Below are positions 44,446 to 51,274 of a DNA stretch of 64,000 nucleotides, one piece after another. Each line of letters begins with the position of its first letter. The stretch's first letter is position 1. The stretch comes from Yoonia ponticola (lineage in GTDB: Bacteria; Pseudomonadota; Alphaproteobacteria; Rhodobacterales; Rhodobacteraceae). The stretch spans positions 62,001 through 126,000 of the forward strand of contig NZ_JACIJM010000006.1 in NCBI RefSeq assembly GCF_014199395.1, in the 5' to 3' direction. Under the pieces are notes generated by a model. That model saw nothing but the letters and a program-made list of their open reading frames with translations. It searched no databases and had not been told where the DNA came from. The position numbers and the translations under genes were made by a program.

Positions 44446-44909
44446 CCATTTCGAACAATCAACGGCGCAAGATGAAATCCGCAGCACGGCTTTATGCGGT
44501 GCAGGCATTGTTCCAGATGGAAGCATCGGGTCAGACTGTAGATCAGGTGATTGGCGAATTCAAAAACCACCGTTTTGGCGAGGTTTTCGGCGACGATGAA
44601 ATGCAAGAAGGCGATGTGGATACATTTCACGCGCTGATGGAGTATGCCGTTGATAACCAAGCGGCAATTGACCAAATGACCGACCGTGCGTTGGTCGCCA
44701 AATGGCCGATTGGGCGGATTGACCCGACATTGCGGGCGTTGTTTCGGGCGGCTGGTGCTGAATTGAACTTGAAAGACACGCCGCCAAAGGTTGTGATCGT
44801 CGAGTTCGTGCAAGTCGCCGAAGCCTTTGCACCAGAAAGCAAAGAAGCAAAATTCGTAAACGCGGTGCTGGACCACATGGCACGCGAAGCGCGGCCAGAA
44901 CTTTTCTAA
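44442..44909 (+). CDS. nusB: NusB, transcription antitermination factor
   Basis: This 155-residue all-helical protein binds boxA RNA with NusE and prevents termination in rRNA operons. Recognisable parts: RLYAVQALFQMEASG, the central TDRALVAKWPIGRIDPTLRAL and the end PKVVIVEFVQVAEAF...FVNAVLDHMAR. Normal length. It is the last gene of the operon and has no obvious hairpin terminator after it. Confidence 0.95.
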   Translation: MTISNNQRRKMKSAARLYAVQALFQMEASGQTVDQVIGEFKNHRFGEVFGDDEMQEGDVDTFHALMEYAVDNQAAIDQMTDRALVAKWPIGRIDPTLRALFRAAGAELNLKDTPPKVVIVEFVQVAEAFAPESKEAKFVNAVLDHMAREARPELF

Positions 44910-45016
44910 GTTCGGCCAGACGTAGTTTCCAATGTCCTGAAAATTTCTGCGTGGATTAACCTTGCCCTCATCTTTGTTCGCTAAACACAGGCAACAATGT
45001 GAGACGAGGAAAATCC

Positions 45017-45340
45017 ATGCTCAAAGCTATCGTTGCCCTATTTCTAACGATCATCGCAGGCCCTACCTTTGCGGACGGGGTGTCATCAGGCGCGTTGTCT
45101 GAGCCCACCGTTGTCCCGATCATTCGCGTGCCTGCACCCGCGCTACAGGCTCCGTTGGTGGCCCCGATGCGGATCACCCAGACCCAACGCGGGCAGGGGT
45201 ATTGTCACAACAGTCAGAACTCCGGACCCACGGAAAGCCTTTATGGCTACGAGGTTAAACTGGCTTGCGACCATATCCTAGTCGGTGCTGGCATTCTTGG
45301 GGTGATGTTCATGCTCGGCGCGTCGTCTTCGACGAATTAG
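45017..45340 (+). CDS. Small exported hypothetical protein
   Basis: This 107-residue protein has a signal peptide (LKAIVALFLTIIAGPTFA), a Pro/Val-rich middle with two Cys (GYCHNSQ and LACDHIL) and a hydrophobic end (HILVGAGILGVMFMLGA) that could be a second membrane anchor. No family recognised. GAGG precedes the ATG by 8 bases. The gene lies immediately upstream of a long gene-free, hairpin-rich stretch, which may be its 3' UTR or a separate RNA. Confidence 0.65.
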   Translation: MLKAIVALFLTIIAGPTFADGVSSGALSEPTVVPIIRVPAPALQAPLVAPMRITQTQRGQGYCHNSQNSGPTESLYGYEVKLACDHILVGAGILGVMFMLGASSSTN

Positions 45341-45356
45341 CGCGGGGCAAAGGTGG

Positions 45357-45636
45357 CGAGAACCGCAGCAACCGTAGGGGGTTTATTCCCGAGGACCTGT
45401 ATGTACAGGTGGGCGCCAGATAACTGAACCAGGGCTCAGACAGAGCCAGCTCCCTCGGATTTGCTTAAGGCCACTGGAATGTAACCGCCCAAAACACGAG
45501 AAGAGCAGAAGCTCGCCACTGCTTGAGATAGGGCGCACAGCCGGTCACGACAAGGGGGCGCTGCGCGAAACAGGAAAGAAATCGTCGATGTACGACGGGG
45601 ACGTGTATTGGCGACCGCGGTGTTAACGCTGCTCGA
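45357..45636. ncRNA. Candidate structured RNA (unassigned)
   Basis: A 280-base stretch without a credible gene shows several nested, mutually compatible stems. The closing helix is GCAGC 45365/GCTGC 45628 plus ACCG 45371/CGGT 45618. A branched module is closed by CCGAGG 45389/CCTCGG 45453; it holds ACCTGTA-TG-TACAGGT 45395-45410 and GGCTC-AGACA-GAGCC 45433-45447. Further on are CGCCC 45486/GGGCG 45531, enclosing GAGC-AGAA-GCTC, and CGTCG-ATGTA-CGACG 45583-45597. It lacks the conserved cores of RNase P RNA, SRP RNA and tmRNA. Strand is uncertain; plus is favoured if it is processed from the upstream mRNA. Confidence 0.35.
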
Positions 45637-45650
45637 TACATAGAAAACCA

Positions 45651-45679
45651 AAAAGGCGGCAGCACCTGCTACCGCCTTT
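45651..45679 (-). terminator. Terminator of the DUF481 gene
   Basis: An 11-13-bp stem AAAGGCGGCAGCA/TGCTACCGCCTTT (one mismatch) is followed on the minus strand by TTTTTGGTTTT. It lies about 50 bases after the stop of the minus-strand gene. Confidence 0.85.
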
Positions 45680-45712
45680 AAGCTCGGATCGATCGTCCAA
45701 AGATCCGAGCTT
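45680..45712. repeat. Second hairpin at the 3' end of the DUF481 gene
   Basis: Perfect 11-bp arms AAGCTCGGATC and GATCCGAGCTT with an 11-base spacer stand directly next to the terminator hairpin, 14 bases after the stop codon. A 3'-end stabiliser is plausible. Confidence 0.6.
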
Positions 45713-45725
45713 TCCTTGGACAGGA

Positions 45726-46562
45726 TTAGTTGAAGTTGTACACGACGGAAACGCCGAGTGTGTTCTTCGCATCGCTGAAATCTTCGTCGATTGCATCGTC
45801 GAATGCTGTTGCGAGGCTTGTACGCAGAACCAGTTCGTTGTTTAGAGCAACGTTCAATGCCAATTCGTTGGACACTGTTGTTGAGAACTCAGAGTAGATC
45901 ACGTCTGTGTCGTTTGTGATGTAGCTCGTGTCTGTCAGGCTACGGAAGTAGTTAGAGGAAACGGCCGCAGCTGCTTCTTCAACACGGTCTTGACCAACAA
46001 CGTCAGCAATACGGTAGCCTGGGCCAACTTGAATGGACCACTGGGATGCGTTGCTGTTCAGGATACGGTAACCAACACCAGCACCAACGAAGATGTCTTG
46101 TGTTGTTTCGCCATCTGTTTCAGCCAAACGGTCGAATGCGAGATCAGCTTTGGCGAAACCAAAGAATGCATCGCTAAAGTTACGACGGTAGTCAACGCCA
46201 GCCAACAGTTGGTTTTCTGTTTCTGTGCCGTCGTCTTCGCCGTAGATGAAGCTAGCAGTCGCATCGATGCCGTTCACGCCGTCGAATGTGCCGTAACGCA
46301 AGCCAATGCCCAGATCAGAAGATGTTACGCCATCTTCGGATGTGGATGTGCCGCGCAATGAGAGCGAGCCATATGCGCCAACTTCACGGCCTTCGGTGCC
46401 GAATGTGAAGGTTTCACGCTCAGCTGCGTCTTCGATTGCTTCGTCAAGATCGTCCAACGCGTCGGATGTGCGGTCTTGGTTATTGAAAGCGGAAGTTTGT
46501 GCAAAACCTGCGTTAGCGATCAATGCAGCGGCGGCAGCCACAATAAAGATATTCGTTTTCAT
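45726..46562 (-). CDS. DUF481 outer-membrane beta-barrel protein
   Basis: This 278-residue exported protein has a signal peptide (IVAAAAALIANAGFAQT) and a short helical spacer (SDALDDLDEAIEDAA). A run of amphipathic beta strands (AYGSLSLRGTSTS, DLGIGLRYGTFDG and so on) ends NTLGVSVVYNFN, an outer-membrane-type C-terminus. This is the DUF481/salt-induced YdiY-like family, presumed to form a barrel of unknown use. It is acidic, as expected for a marine bacterium. Two hairpins follow the gene. The ribosome site is AAGGA about 10 bases before ATG. Confidence 0.88.
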   Translation of the reverse strand: MKTNIFIVAAAAALIANAGFAQTSAFNNQDRTSDALDDLDEAIEDAAERETFTFGTEGREVGAYGSLSLRGTSTSEDGVTSSDLGIGLRYGTFDGVNGIDATASFIYGEDDGTETENQLLAGVDYRRNFSDAFFGFAKADLAFDRLAETDGETTQDIFVGAGVGYRILNSNASQWSIQVGPGYRIADVVGQDRVEEAAAAVSSNYFRSLTDTSYITNDTDVIYSEFSTTVSNELALNVALNNELVLRTSLATAFDDAIDEDFSDAKNTLGVSVVYNFN

Positions 46563-46697
46563 GGGGATTAATCCTTTCCCAATAGAATGAACCGTCCTGT
46601 CCTAGGTACGGGTGCATCTCTGCTGAGAGAGGGGATATTGAACTATGAAGTATTTGTGAAATTCAAAATAATTGAGGTTAAGCTGATTTTTGCTCAC

Positions 46698-47648
46698 CTA
46701 TAGGCGGATGATGTCCACCTCGCTTTTTTCCCCTAGAATGTCAGTGGTTGCATCACCGTTAAGTAATGCAAGTTGACCCAGCACAGCATCACCATCTGCT
46801 TCGGCGTGGGAAGAAACCAGCTTTAGTTTCGCCAGCGCCATATCGCGCACCTCTGCATCCATGTCATTACGCCAAACCGCCCAGACTGGATAGGGGAAGC
46901 GTGGGGCGTCGGCGACAAGATGCAAATGCCCGCTATCAAGGTACTTTTTCACATAGCGAGCAGGCAAATATGCGGCGGATTTACGGTTAATTACGTATTC
47001 TGCGACCATCGCACCCAATGAAAACGTCAAACCCGGATTTGTCAGATCTGGCAGTGCAATCGCATGGGCCCCGACAAATTCCGGGCCCCAGTCAACGAAC
47101 ACATAACGCCCCTTCAGGTCGCACGAGGTCGCGTTTTTCCACGACGCAATAAGCACTAATTCTTCCTCTAGCACCATGTCCGCCGTTAATCCGGGACGGA
47201 GATGGGGTGTGTAAAGAAGACACACTTGTGTGATTCCCTCGATCAAAAAGCGCGTAAGTCGGTCCGGCATCCCCAATTCGGCTCGAATATTCAGGTCCGG
47301 CATCGCGGTCTGCATCTGATCAATCCAGCGAAACCCCAAGCGCGGCCAAAGCGAATATTGTGCTCCGACCGAAATACTGCGGCTAAAACCTTCGGGAATG
47401 GCGACTTGTTGGCGGGCTTCTTCCCAAACACGAATCATCGCAAGGGCATACCGTTCAAATTCGCGCCCCGCTGGCGTTAATTCCGCACCAGATTTTGAGC
47501 GGGTGAACATAGGTTTGCCGAGCGAATCTTCCAAACGTTGAATACGCAAGGATACCGCCGATTGCGTGACATATAGACGGTCAGACGCCGAGACGAATGA
47601 TCCGGTGGCCGCGACTTCGAGAAATGTTTTGAGCAGGGTGATATCCAT
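46698..47648 (-). CDS. LysR-family transcriptional regulator
   Basis: This is a 316-residue regulator. The N-terminal winged helix-turn-helix is clear (LLKTFLEVAATGSFVSASDR, TQSAVSLRIQRLEDSLG), with an effector-binding domain from about 90 on (SISVGAQYSLWPRLGF). I use the ATG at 47648 (MDITLLKTF). The target is unknown. It is upstream of the DUF481 gene on the same strand, with 135 bases between, and divergent from mmcB, so either could be regulated; neither is proven. Confidence 0.9.
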   Translation of the reverse strand: MDITLLKTFLEVAATGSFVSASDRLYVTQSAVSLRIQRLEDSLGKPMFTRSKSGAELTPAGREFERYALAMIRVWEEARQQVAIPEGFSRSISVGAQYSLWPRLGFRWIDQMQTAMPDLNIRAELGMPDRLTRFLIEGITQVCLLYTPHLRPGLTADMVLEEELVLIASWKNATSCDLKGRYVFVDWGPEFVGAHAIALPDLTNPGLTFSLGAMVAEYVINRKSAAYLPARYVKKYLDSGHLHLVADAPRFPYPVWAVWRNDMDAEVRDMALAKLKLVSSHAEADGDAVLGQLALLNGDATTDILGEKSEVDIIRL

Positions 47649-47749
47649 ATGCGGACCATGAGCAAAAGTCATGTCTGAGGCAAATATTATTTGTCACGCT
47701 CAGCTTAAGCGCGAGTAGGGGTAGCGCGCTCTTGCGGGCCTTGATCTTT

Positions 47750-47764
47750 GTTCACCTAATGTTC
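47750..47764 (+). promoter_or_regulatory. LexA (SOS) box upstream of mmcB
   Basis: GTTC-ACCTAAT-GTTC fits GTTC-N7-GTTC exactly, the direct-repeat LexA operator of alphaproteobacteria. It lies 12 bases before the first possible start of mmcB, a gene known to be SOS-controlled in Caulobacter. Confidence 0.85.
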
Positions 47765-47775
47765 ATCTTTGGGTG

Positions 47776-48246
47776 ATGTATGATGAGACAACACCTCCGC
47801 CGATGATGCCCGGGCAACTGCTGGCCCGCGGCGTGTGCAGGCATCTGCGCAGTCATGATTTTGTCAGTGTGGAAGAGCTGGTGCCAACCCGTGGTTTGCG
47901 GGTGGATGTCATGGCTTTGGGCCCGAAAGGTGAAATATGGATTATCGAATGCAAATCATCTCGGGCAGATTTTCTATCGGATCAAAAGTGGGAAGGGTAC
48001 TTGCCGTGGTGCGACCGGTTCTTCTGGGCGGTCGACATCGACTTTCCGTCAGAATTGCTGCCCGATGACAGCGGTTTGATTATCGCGGACGCTTATGGCG
48101 CAGAAATCATTCGCACTGGCCCCGAATCTAGGCTGACAGCGCCGCGCCGCAAAGTCATGCTGCAAAAATTCGCACGCCATGCCGCGATCCGGGCGCAAGC
48201 TGCCCGCGATCCACGTCCCGGTTTGACCGGAACGTTACGCGGTTAG
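47776..48246 (+). CDS. mmcB: MmcB family DNA repair protein
   Basis: This 156-residue protein has a PD-(D/E)xK nuclease-like core: LRVDVMALGPKGEIWIIECKSS with Asp, then Glu-x-Lys, followed by DQKWEGYLPWCDRFFWAVD. This is the MmcB (DUF4198-unrelated, PF06319) family, which acts in damage tolerance together with the ImuABC translesion system in Caulobacter. An exact LexA box lies just upstream. Because the box is so close, a start at 47803 or 47806 (MMPGQLL) is also possible. Confidence 0.88.
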   Translation: MYDETTPPPMMPGQLLARGVCRHLRSHDFVSVEELVPTRGLRVDVMALGPKGEIWIIECKSSRADFLSDQKWEGYLPWCDRFFWAVDIDFPSELLPDDSGLIIADAYGAEIIRTGPESRLTAPRRKVMLQKFARHAAIRAQAARDPRPGLTGTLRG

Positions 48247-48250
48247 GTCG

Positions 48251-48442
48251 CTATTTTTTGCTGATCACACGTGCAGCCATTGCCGCTGCTTTGATCTCTT
48301 CGGCGATGTCATCGGCCTCTGAAGGGTCAAAATCCATAGGAATTTCAATGCCTGTGCCTTCGATGAACAAACGAACCATGCCCTGATCGGTCGGCCCGAT
48401 TTGCAGATTTGCTTCGATATTGCTTTCGTCGTTGATACCCAT
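48251..48442 (-). CDS. DUF6324 family small protein
   Basis: This is a 63-residue soluble acidic protein: ESNIEANLQIGPTDQGMVRL, then FIEGTGIEIPMDFDPSEADD and a short Ala/Lys helix. This is the compact DUF6324 form found across Rhodobacteraceae; no function is known. A strong GGAGGG lies 8 bases before the ATG at 48442. It is convergent with mmcB, 4 bases apart. Confidence 0.85.
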   Translation of the reverse strand: MGINDESNIEANLQIGPTDQGMVRLFIEGTGIEIPMDFDPSEADDIAEEIKAAAMAARVISKK

Positions 48443-48547
48443 TGGGGACCCTCCATTTGCGTTTTTCTGACGTAGCCTGATGAGATGCATTTTGGCAAGA
48501 CTAGACCCCTTGCAATCGTCGCGGACCCGCGTTAAATCCCCCCCAGT

Positions 48548-48624
48548 GCCGCCTTAGCTCAGTTGGTTAGAGCGCCTGATTGTGGATCAGGAGGTCCCTG
48601 GTTCGAGACCAGGAGGTGGTACCA
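48548..48624 (+). tRNA. tRNA-His (GTG)
   Basis: The full cloverleaf is visible: acceptor GCCGCCT/AGGTGGT, D-arm GCTC...GAGC, anticodon loop TTGTGGA with GTG, T-arm CCTGG-TTCGAGA-CCAGG, and an encoded CCA. The discriminator base is A and the base before the 5' end is T, so G-1 is not encoded. This is the special tRNA-His of one alphaproteobacterial clade. Confidence 0.97.
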
Positions 48625-48850
48625 TTCCCCCTACTTTTGACGGATAGCAGCGGCATTCAGGCGCTGTGCTACTGATTTTATTGGTAAAAATAGGGGTTCA
48701 GTTGGTTTGCGTGATCAGATTCGCACGACGATACGAAAAGCCGTCATCGCGACATCAGCTTTTCAACAGCATCAATAAAATGATTCTCAAACTGCAGCGA
48801 TCAAAACCAATCGGTAGCTAAAAACTGCGAATCAAAGAAGCGCAGCAGGC

Positions 48851-48910
48851 GCATCTAAAGAGACCCTTAATTGATGAAAAACTGATTTTCTTAAGGGCAT
48901 CTTTAGATGC
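48851..48910. repeat. 60-base inverted repeat downstream of tRNA-Tyr
   Basis: The 20-bp arms read GCATCTAAAGA-GA-CCCTTAA and TTAAGGG-CA-TCTTTAGATGC, perfect except for a 2-base internal bulge, around a 20-base loop. It lies 16 bases past the tRNA-Tyr 3' end (minus strand). There is no T-run; it may aid tRNA 3' processing or termination, or be a relic of a mobile palindrome. The rest of 48625-48926 holds nothing recognisable. Confidence 0.7.
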
Positions 48911-48926
48911 AATCACTCTGCGTGAA

Positions 48927-49010
48927 TGGTGGGCGACCCTGGAATCGAACCAGGCGTGAGTCGCCTCGAGGGAGTTACAGTCCCCTGCCACACCTTGCGG
49001 CCTGTCGCCC
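48927..49010 (-). tRNA. tRNA-Tyr (GTA)
   Basis: A class II tRNA: acceptor GGGCGAC/GTCGCCC, anticodon loop CTGTAAC with GTA, a long variable arm, T-arm CCTGG-TTCGATT-CCAGG, discriminator A and encoded CCA. Confidence 0.96.
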
Positions 49011-49133
49011 ACTAGGCGGCTGATTACCTATGCCTCATCATGCCGTCAACCGCAAAACGCCACTCTTTTGCACCCCTTCACAGTTTGTTTGGAACGCGGT
49101 AGGCAGCGGGGTCTCAAAGCGTCAGGAAAACAG

Positions 49134-49925
49134 ATGAAAAAGCCAAAGTGGGTCGTCGCAAAAGAACAAGCCAAAAGGGTGGCGGCGAATGAAACCGTTT
49201 GGCTTTTTGGCCTACATGCGGTGCGTGATGCGTTGGAAAACCCGAAACGCGAAAAATTGCGGCTCGTTGTGACGCGTAACGCGATGGACAAATTGGCCGA
49301 AGCGATTGCTGGCGCTGATATCGAGCCTGAAATCTCTGATCCACGCAAATTCGCGGCCCCCCTTGATCCGCAATCGGTTCACCAAGGTGCTGCGCTCGAA
49401 GTGAAGCCGTTGGATTGGGGTTCAATCGAAGAAATCGCCGTAGGTGATGGCCAAAATAACGCATCTTCGGGCCCACCGCGTATTGTTTTGCTCGACCGTG
49501 TCACCGACCCCCATAATGTGGGTGCGATTCTGCGGTCTGCCGAAGTCTTTGGTGCACGTGCCGTCGTGGCCATGAACCGTCATGCGGCCCCTGAAACGGG
49601 CGCTCTGGCCAAGACTGCCAGTGGTGCGCTGGAACGCCAGCCTTATGTGCGGGTACGCAATCTGGCGGACACGATGGTCGCGCTCAAGGACATGGGCTAC
49701 CTCGTGCTCGGATTGGACGAGACGGCCGAGCAGACAATTGCGCAAGCTGTCGAAGGTAAACGTGACCGCGCAATCGCGCTCGTTATGGGCGCCGAAGGGC
49801 CGGGCTTGCGTGAAAAGACGCTAGAGACCTGCGACGCATTGGTCAAAATCGACTTTGCAGGTGGATTTGGGTCGCTTAACGTCTCAAATGCGGCAGCCGT
49901 CGCCCTATATGCATCTAAGGGATAA
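49134..49925 (+). CDS. rlmB: SPOUT-family rRNA 2'-O-methyltransferase (RlmB/TrmH-like)
   Basis: This 263-residue methyltransferase has a basic N-terminus, a substrate-binding domain (ETVWLFGLHAVRDALENP) and the SpoU/TrmH knot with IVLLDRVTDPHNVGAILRSA, MGAEGPGL and FGSLNVSNAAAVALY. RlmB methylates G2251 of 23S rRNA; the assignment within the family is by overall layout. The ATG at 49134 follows CAGGAAAA. It is 18 bases upstream of a small zinc-ribbon gene. Confidence 0.9.
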   Translation: MKKPKWVVAKEQAKRVAANETVWLFGLHAVRDALENPKREKLRLVVTRNAMDKLAEAIAGADIEPEISDPRKFAAPLDPQSVHQGAALEVKPLDWGSIEEIAVGDGQNNASSGPPRIVLLDRVTDPHNVGAILRSAEVFGARAVVAMNRHAAPETGALAKTASGALERQPYVRVRNLADTMVALKDMGYLVLGLDETAEQTIAQAVEGKRDRAIALVMGAEGPGLREKTLETCDALVKIDFAGGFGSLNVSNAAAVALYASKG

Positions 49926-49943
49926 ACATTCAGGGGCGGCGCG

Positions 49944-50255
49944 ATGACGATCACAAAAGTTGCAACTTGCTGTTATTGCGGGACAAGAGCGGCGCTGGTT
50001 TTGCGCGGCAAGGACCGGCACGAGCTAAGTTGCAGCAGCTGTGGCGCGCCGCTTCATGCGTTGAAAATCCTACCGTCACAACCTGTCGCGGCGTCGCCCA
50101 AAAAGGCGGTGTCGCATCGGCCAAAGTCAAAGCACGTTGCGAAATACGAGCAAGGTAAACACCGCGTTAAACCGGGAAAGCGCCGTAAATCCAAAAGCCT
50201 AGGGCGCAAGATCTGGTCAGAGGTCTGGGACGTCGTCGAAGACATCTTTGACTGA
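49944..50255 (+). CDS. Small zinc-ribbon, Lys-rich hypothetical protein
   Basis: This 103-residue protein begins with a probable zinc ribbon (CCYCGTRA ... CSSCGAP, four Cys in two CxxC pairs). A strongly basic middle follows (KHRVKPGKRRKSKSLGRK), and then an acidic tip (WDVVEDIFD). That combination suggests nucleic-acid binding. No family is recognised. It lies 18 bases behind the rRNA methyltransferase, so it may share its transcript; RNA-related work is inference only. Confidence 0.7.
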   Translation: MTITKVATCCYCGTRAALVLRGKDRHELSCSSCGAPLHALKILPSQPVAASPKKAVSHRPKSKHVAKYEQGKHRVKPGKRRKSKSLGRKIWSEVWDVVEDIFD

Positions 50256-50310
50256 CGCCTACCGTTAAGGCGGTGTTCACATTTTCATGATCAACTCTTG
50301 CATAGGCGAA

Positions 50311-50415
50311 TGTGACCCCCAGATTCGTTACAGAGACACGCACTTGGAACCTGCCTGTCTGTCTTCTGTCCCTCGTTCCAAACTTGCGCTCGGGTTTGAC
50401 CTGAGCGCTTTTTTC
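50311..50415 (+). ncRNA. Candidate small RNA with intrinsic terminator
   Basis: No gene lies between 50256 and 50442. A weak promoter-like pair TTCACA (50276) and TGCATA (50299) with a 17-base spacer precedes about 105 bases ending in a strong hairpin and T6. The terminator is 130 bases from the last stop codon, too far for an ordinary gene end. An alternative is a long 3' UTR of the zinc-ribbon gene. Confidence 0.4.
50385..50415 (+). terminator. Strong Rho-independent terminator before the CoA-binding protein gene
   Basis: GCGCTC/GAGCGC stem extended by GG/CC, then six T. It closes the gene-free stretch between the zinc-ribbon gene and the next gene. Confidence 0.9.
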
Positions 50416-50442
50416 TTGAGAAATCGCAGCGTAGGGTAGGGC

Positions 50443-50910
50443 ATGACCTATCCAGACGATTTCTTACGCACAATCCTGCGCCGCACTAAGACCATCGCAA
50501 TTGTGGGCATTTCGGCAAACGAAGTGCGACCCAGCTATTACGTCGCACGGTATCTGCGGCTGAAGGGCTATCGTGTGATTCCGGTCAATCCGGGGCTGGC
50601 AGGGCAGGAGTTATTCGGCGAAACGGTTTATGCGGATCTGAATAGCATTCCCGATACCGTTGATATGGTTGATATTTTCCGTAAACCCGACGCGGTTCCG
50701 GCAATCGTAGACGCTGCACTGGCGCGCTGGCCTGAATTACAGACAATCTGGATGCAGATTGGCGTGGAACATGCCGAGGCAGCCAAAATAGCCGAGGCAC
50801 GTGGCGTCGATGTCATACAGAATCGGTGTCCGAAGGTCGAATATCAGCGGTTGTTCGGTGAATTGCGGATGGGCGGGTTCAACACTGGAATAATGTCTGC
50901 GAAATTATGA
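50443..50910 (+). CDS. CoA-binding domain protein (YccU-like)
   Basis: This 155-residue single-domain Rossmann protein has TIAIVGISANEVRPSYYVARYL with the nucleotide loop, GYRVIPVNPGLAGQELFG and WMQIGVEH...VDVIQNRCPKVEY. This is the CoA-binding fold of succinyl-CoA synthetase alpha on its own; the cellular role of YccU-like proteins is unknown. Its leader is short and follows a strong terminator, so it probably has its own promoter. Confidence 0.9.
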   Translation: MTYPDDFLRTILRRTKTIAIVGISANEVRPSYYVARYLRLKGYRVIPVNPGLAGQELFGETVYADLNSIPDTVDMVDIFRKPDAVPAIVDAALARWPELQTIWMQIGVEHAEAAKIAEARGVDVIQNRCPKVEYQRLFGELRMGGFNTGIMSAKL

Positions 50911-50963
50911 GGGGGCGCTGCCCCCTGACCCCCGGGATTTAGAAGAAGTCAAAGAAACAGGGG
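50911..50963. repeat. Dispersed 3'-junction repeat, copy 3
   Basis: GGGGGCGCTGCCCCC hairpin, then CCCCCGGGATTTAGAAGAAG, TCAAAGAAACAGGGG. It matches copies at 28147 and 39813 and lies in a convergent junction (CoA-binding gene and hisE). Confidence 0.8.
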
Positions 50964-50968
50964 CGTTG

Positions 50969-51274
50969 TTAGCGTGATGCTTTTTCTGCGATGCCGGATT
51001 GTTTGGTGCGCGATGCAAGTTCGGATTCGATATCCGCGAGCGTCACGTCTCGGGCGGCGCACATCACGAGTAGGTGGTAGATCGCGTCGGCTGCTTCTGA
51101 TGTGAGCTTTGCGCGGTCGCCTTTGACGGCCTCGATGATCGCCTCAATGGCCTCTTCACCGAATTTTTCAGCGCATTTTTCAGGGCCTTTCGCGAGCAGT
51201 TTTGCGGTCCAACTGCTGTCAGGATCGGCGGCTTTGCGGGCGGCGATGGTTGCGGCGAGGTCGTGGATGCTCAT
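50969..51274 (-). CDS. hisE: HisE, phosphoribosyl-ATP diphosphatase
   Basis: This 101-residue enzyme for the second step of histidine synthesis has an all-helical MazG-like fold. [30 protein letters not shown] carries the metal-binding Glu residues (shown here in outline), and [13 protein letters not shown] the second set. The start overlaps the hisF stop by 4 bases. It is a stand-alone HisE, not fused to HisI, as is usual in this group. Confidence 0.95.
   Translation of the reverse strand: MSIHDLAATIAARKAADPDSSWTAKLLAKGPEKCAEKFGEEAIEAIIEAVKGDRAKLTSEAADAIYHLLVMCAARDVTLADIESELASRTKQSGIAEKASR

Noticed and set aside
45395-45410. ACCTGTA-TG-TACAGGT as a quorum-sensing lux box
   Set aside because: The CTG...CAG spacing is 6 bases instead of 10, and no LuxR/LuxI gene is near; it fits better as a hairpin within the structured stretch.
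45436-45665. Two small minus-strand frames (66 and 71 codons) inside the hairpin-rich stretch
   Set aside because: No ribosome site, Cys/Arg/Ser-rich composition unlike neighbouring genes, and they disagree with each other in frame.
45341-45725. RNase P RNA, SRP RNA, tmRNA or 6S RNA in the gene-free stretch
   Set aside because: None of the hallmark sequences (GAAAGTCCGGGC, GGTCAGGTCCGGAAGG, a T-loop with tag frame) is present on either strand, and 6S usually sits next to a 5-formyl-THF cyclo-ligase gene, which is absent. Left as an unassigned candidate.
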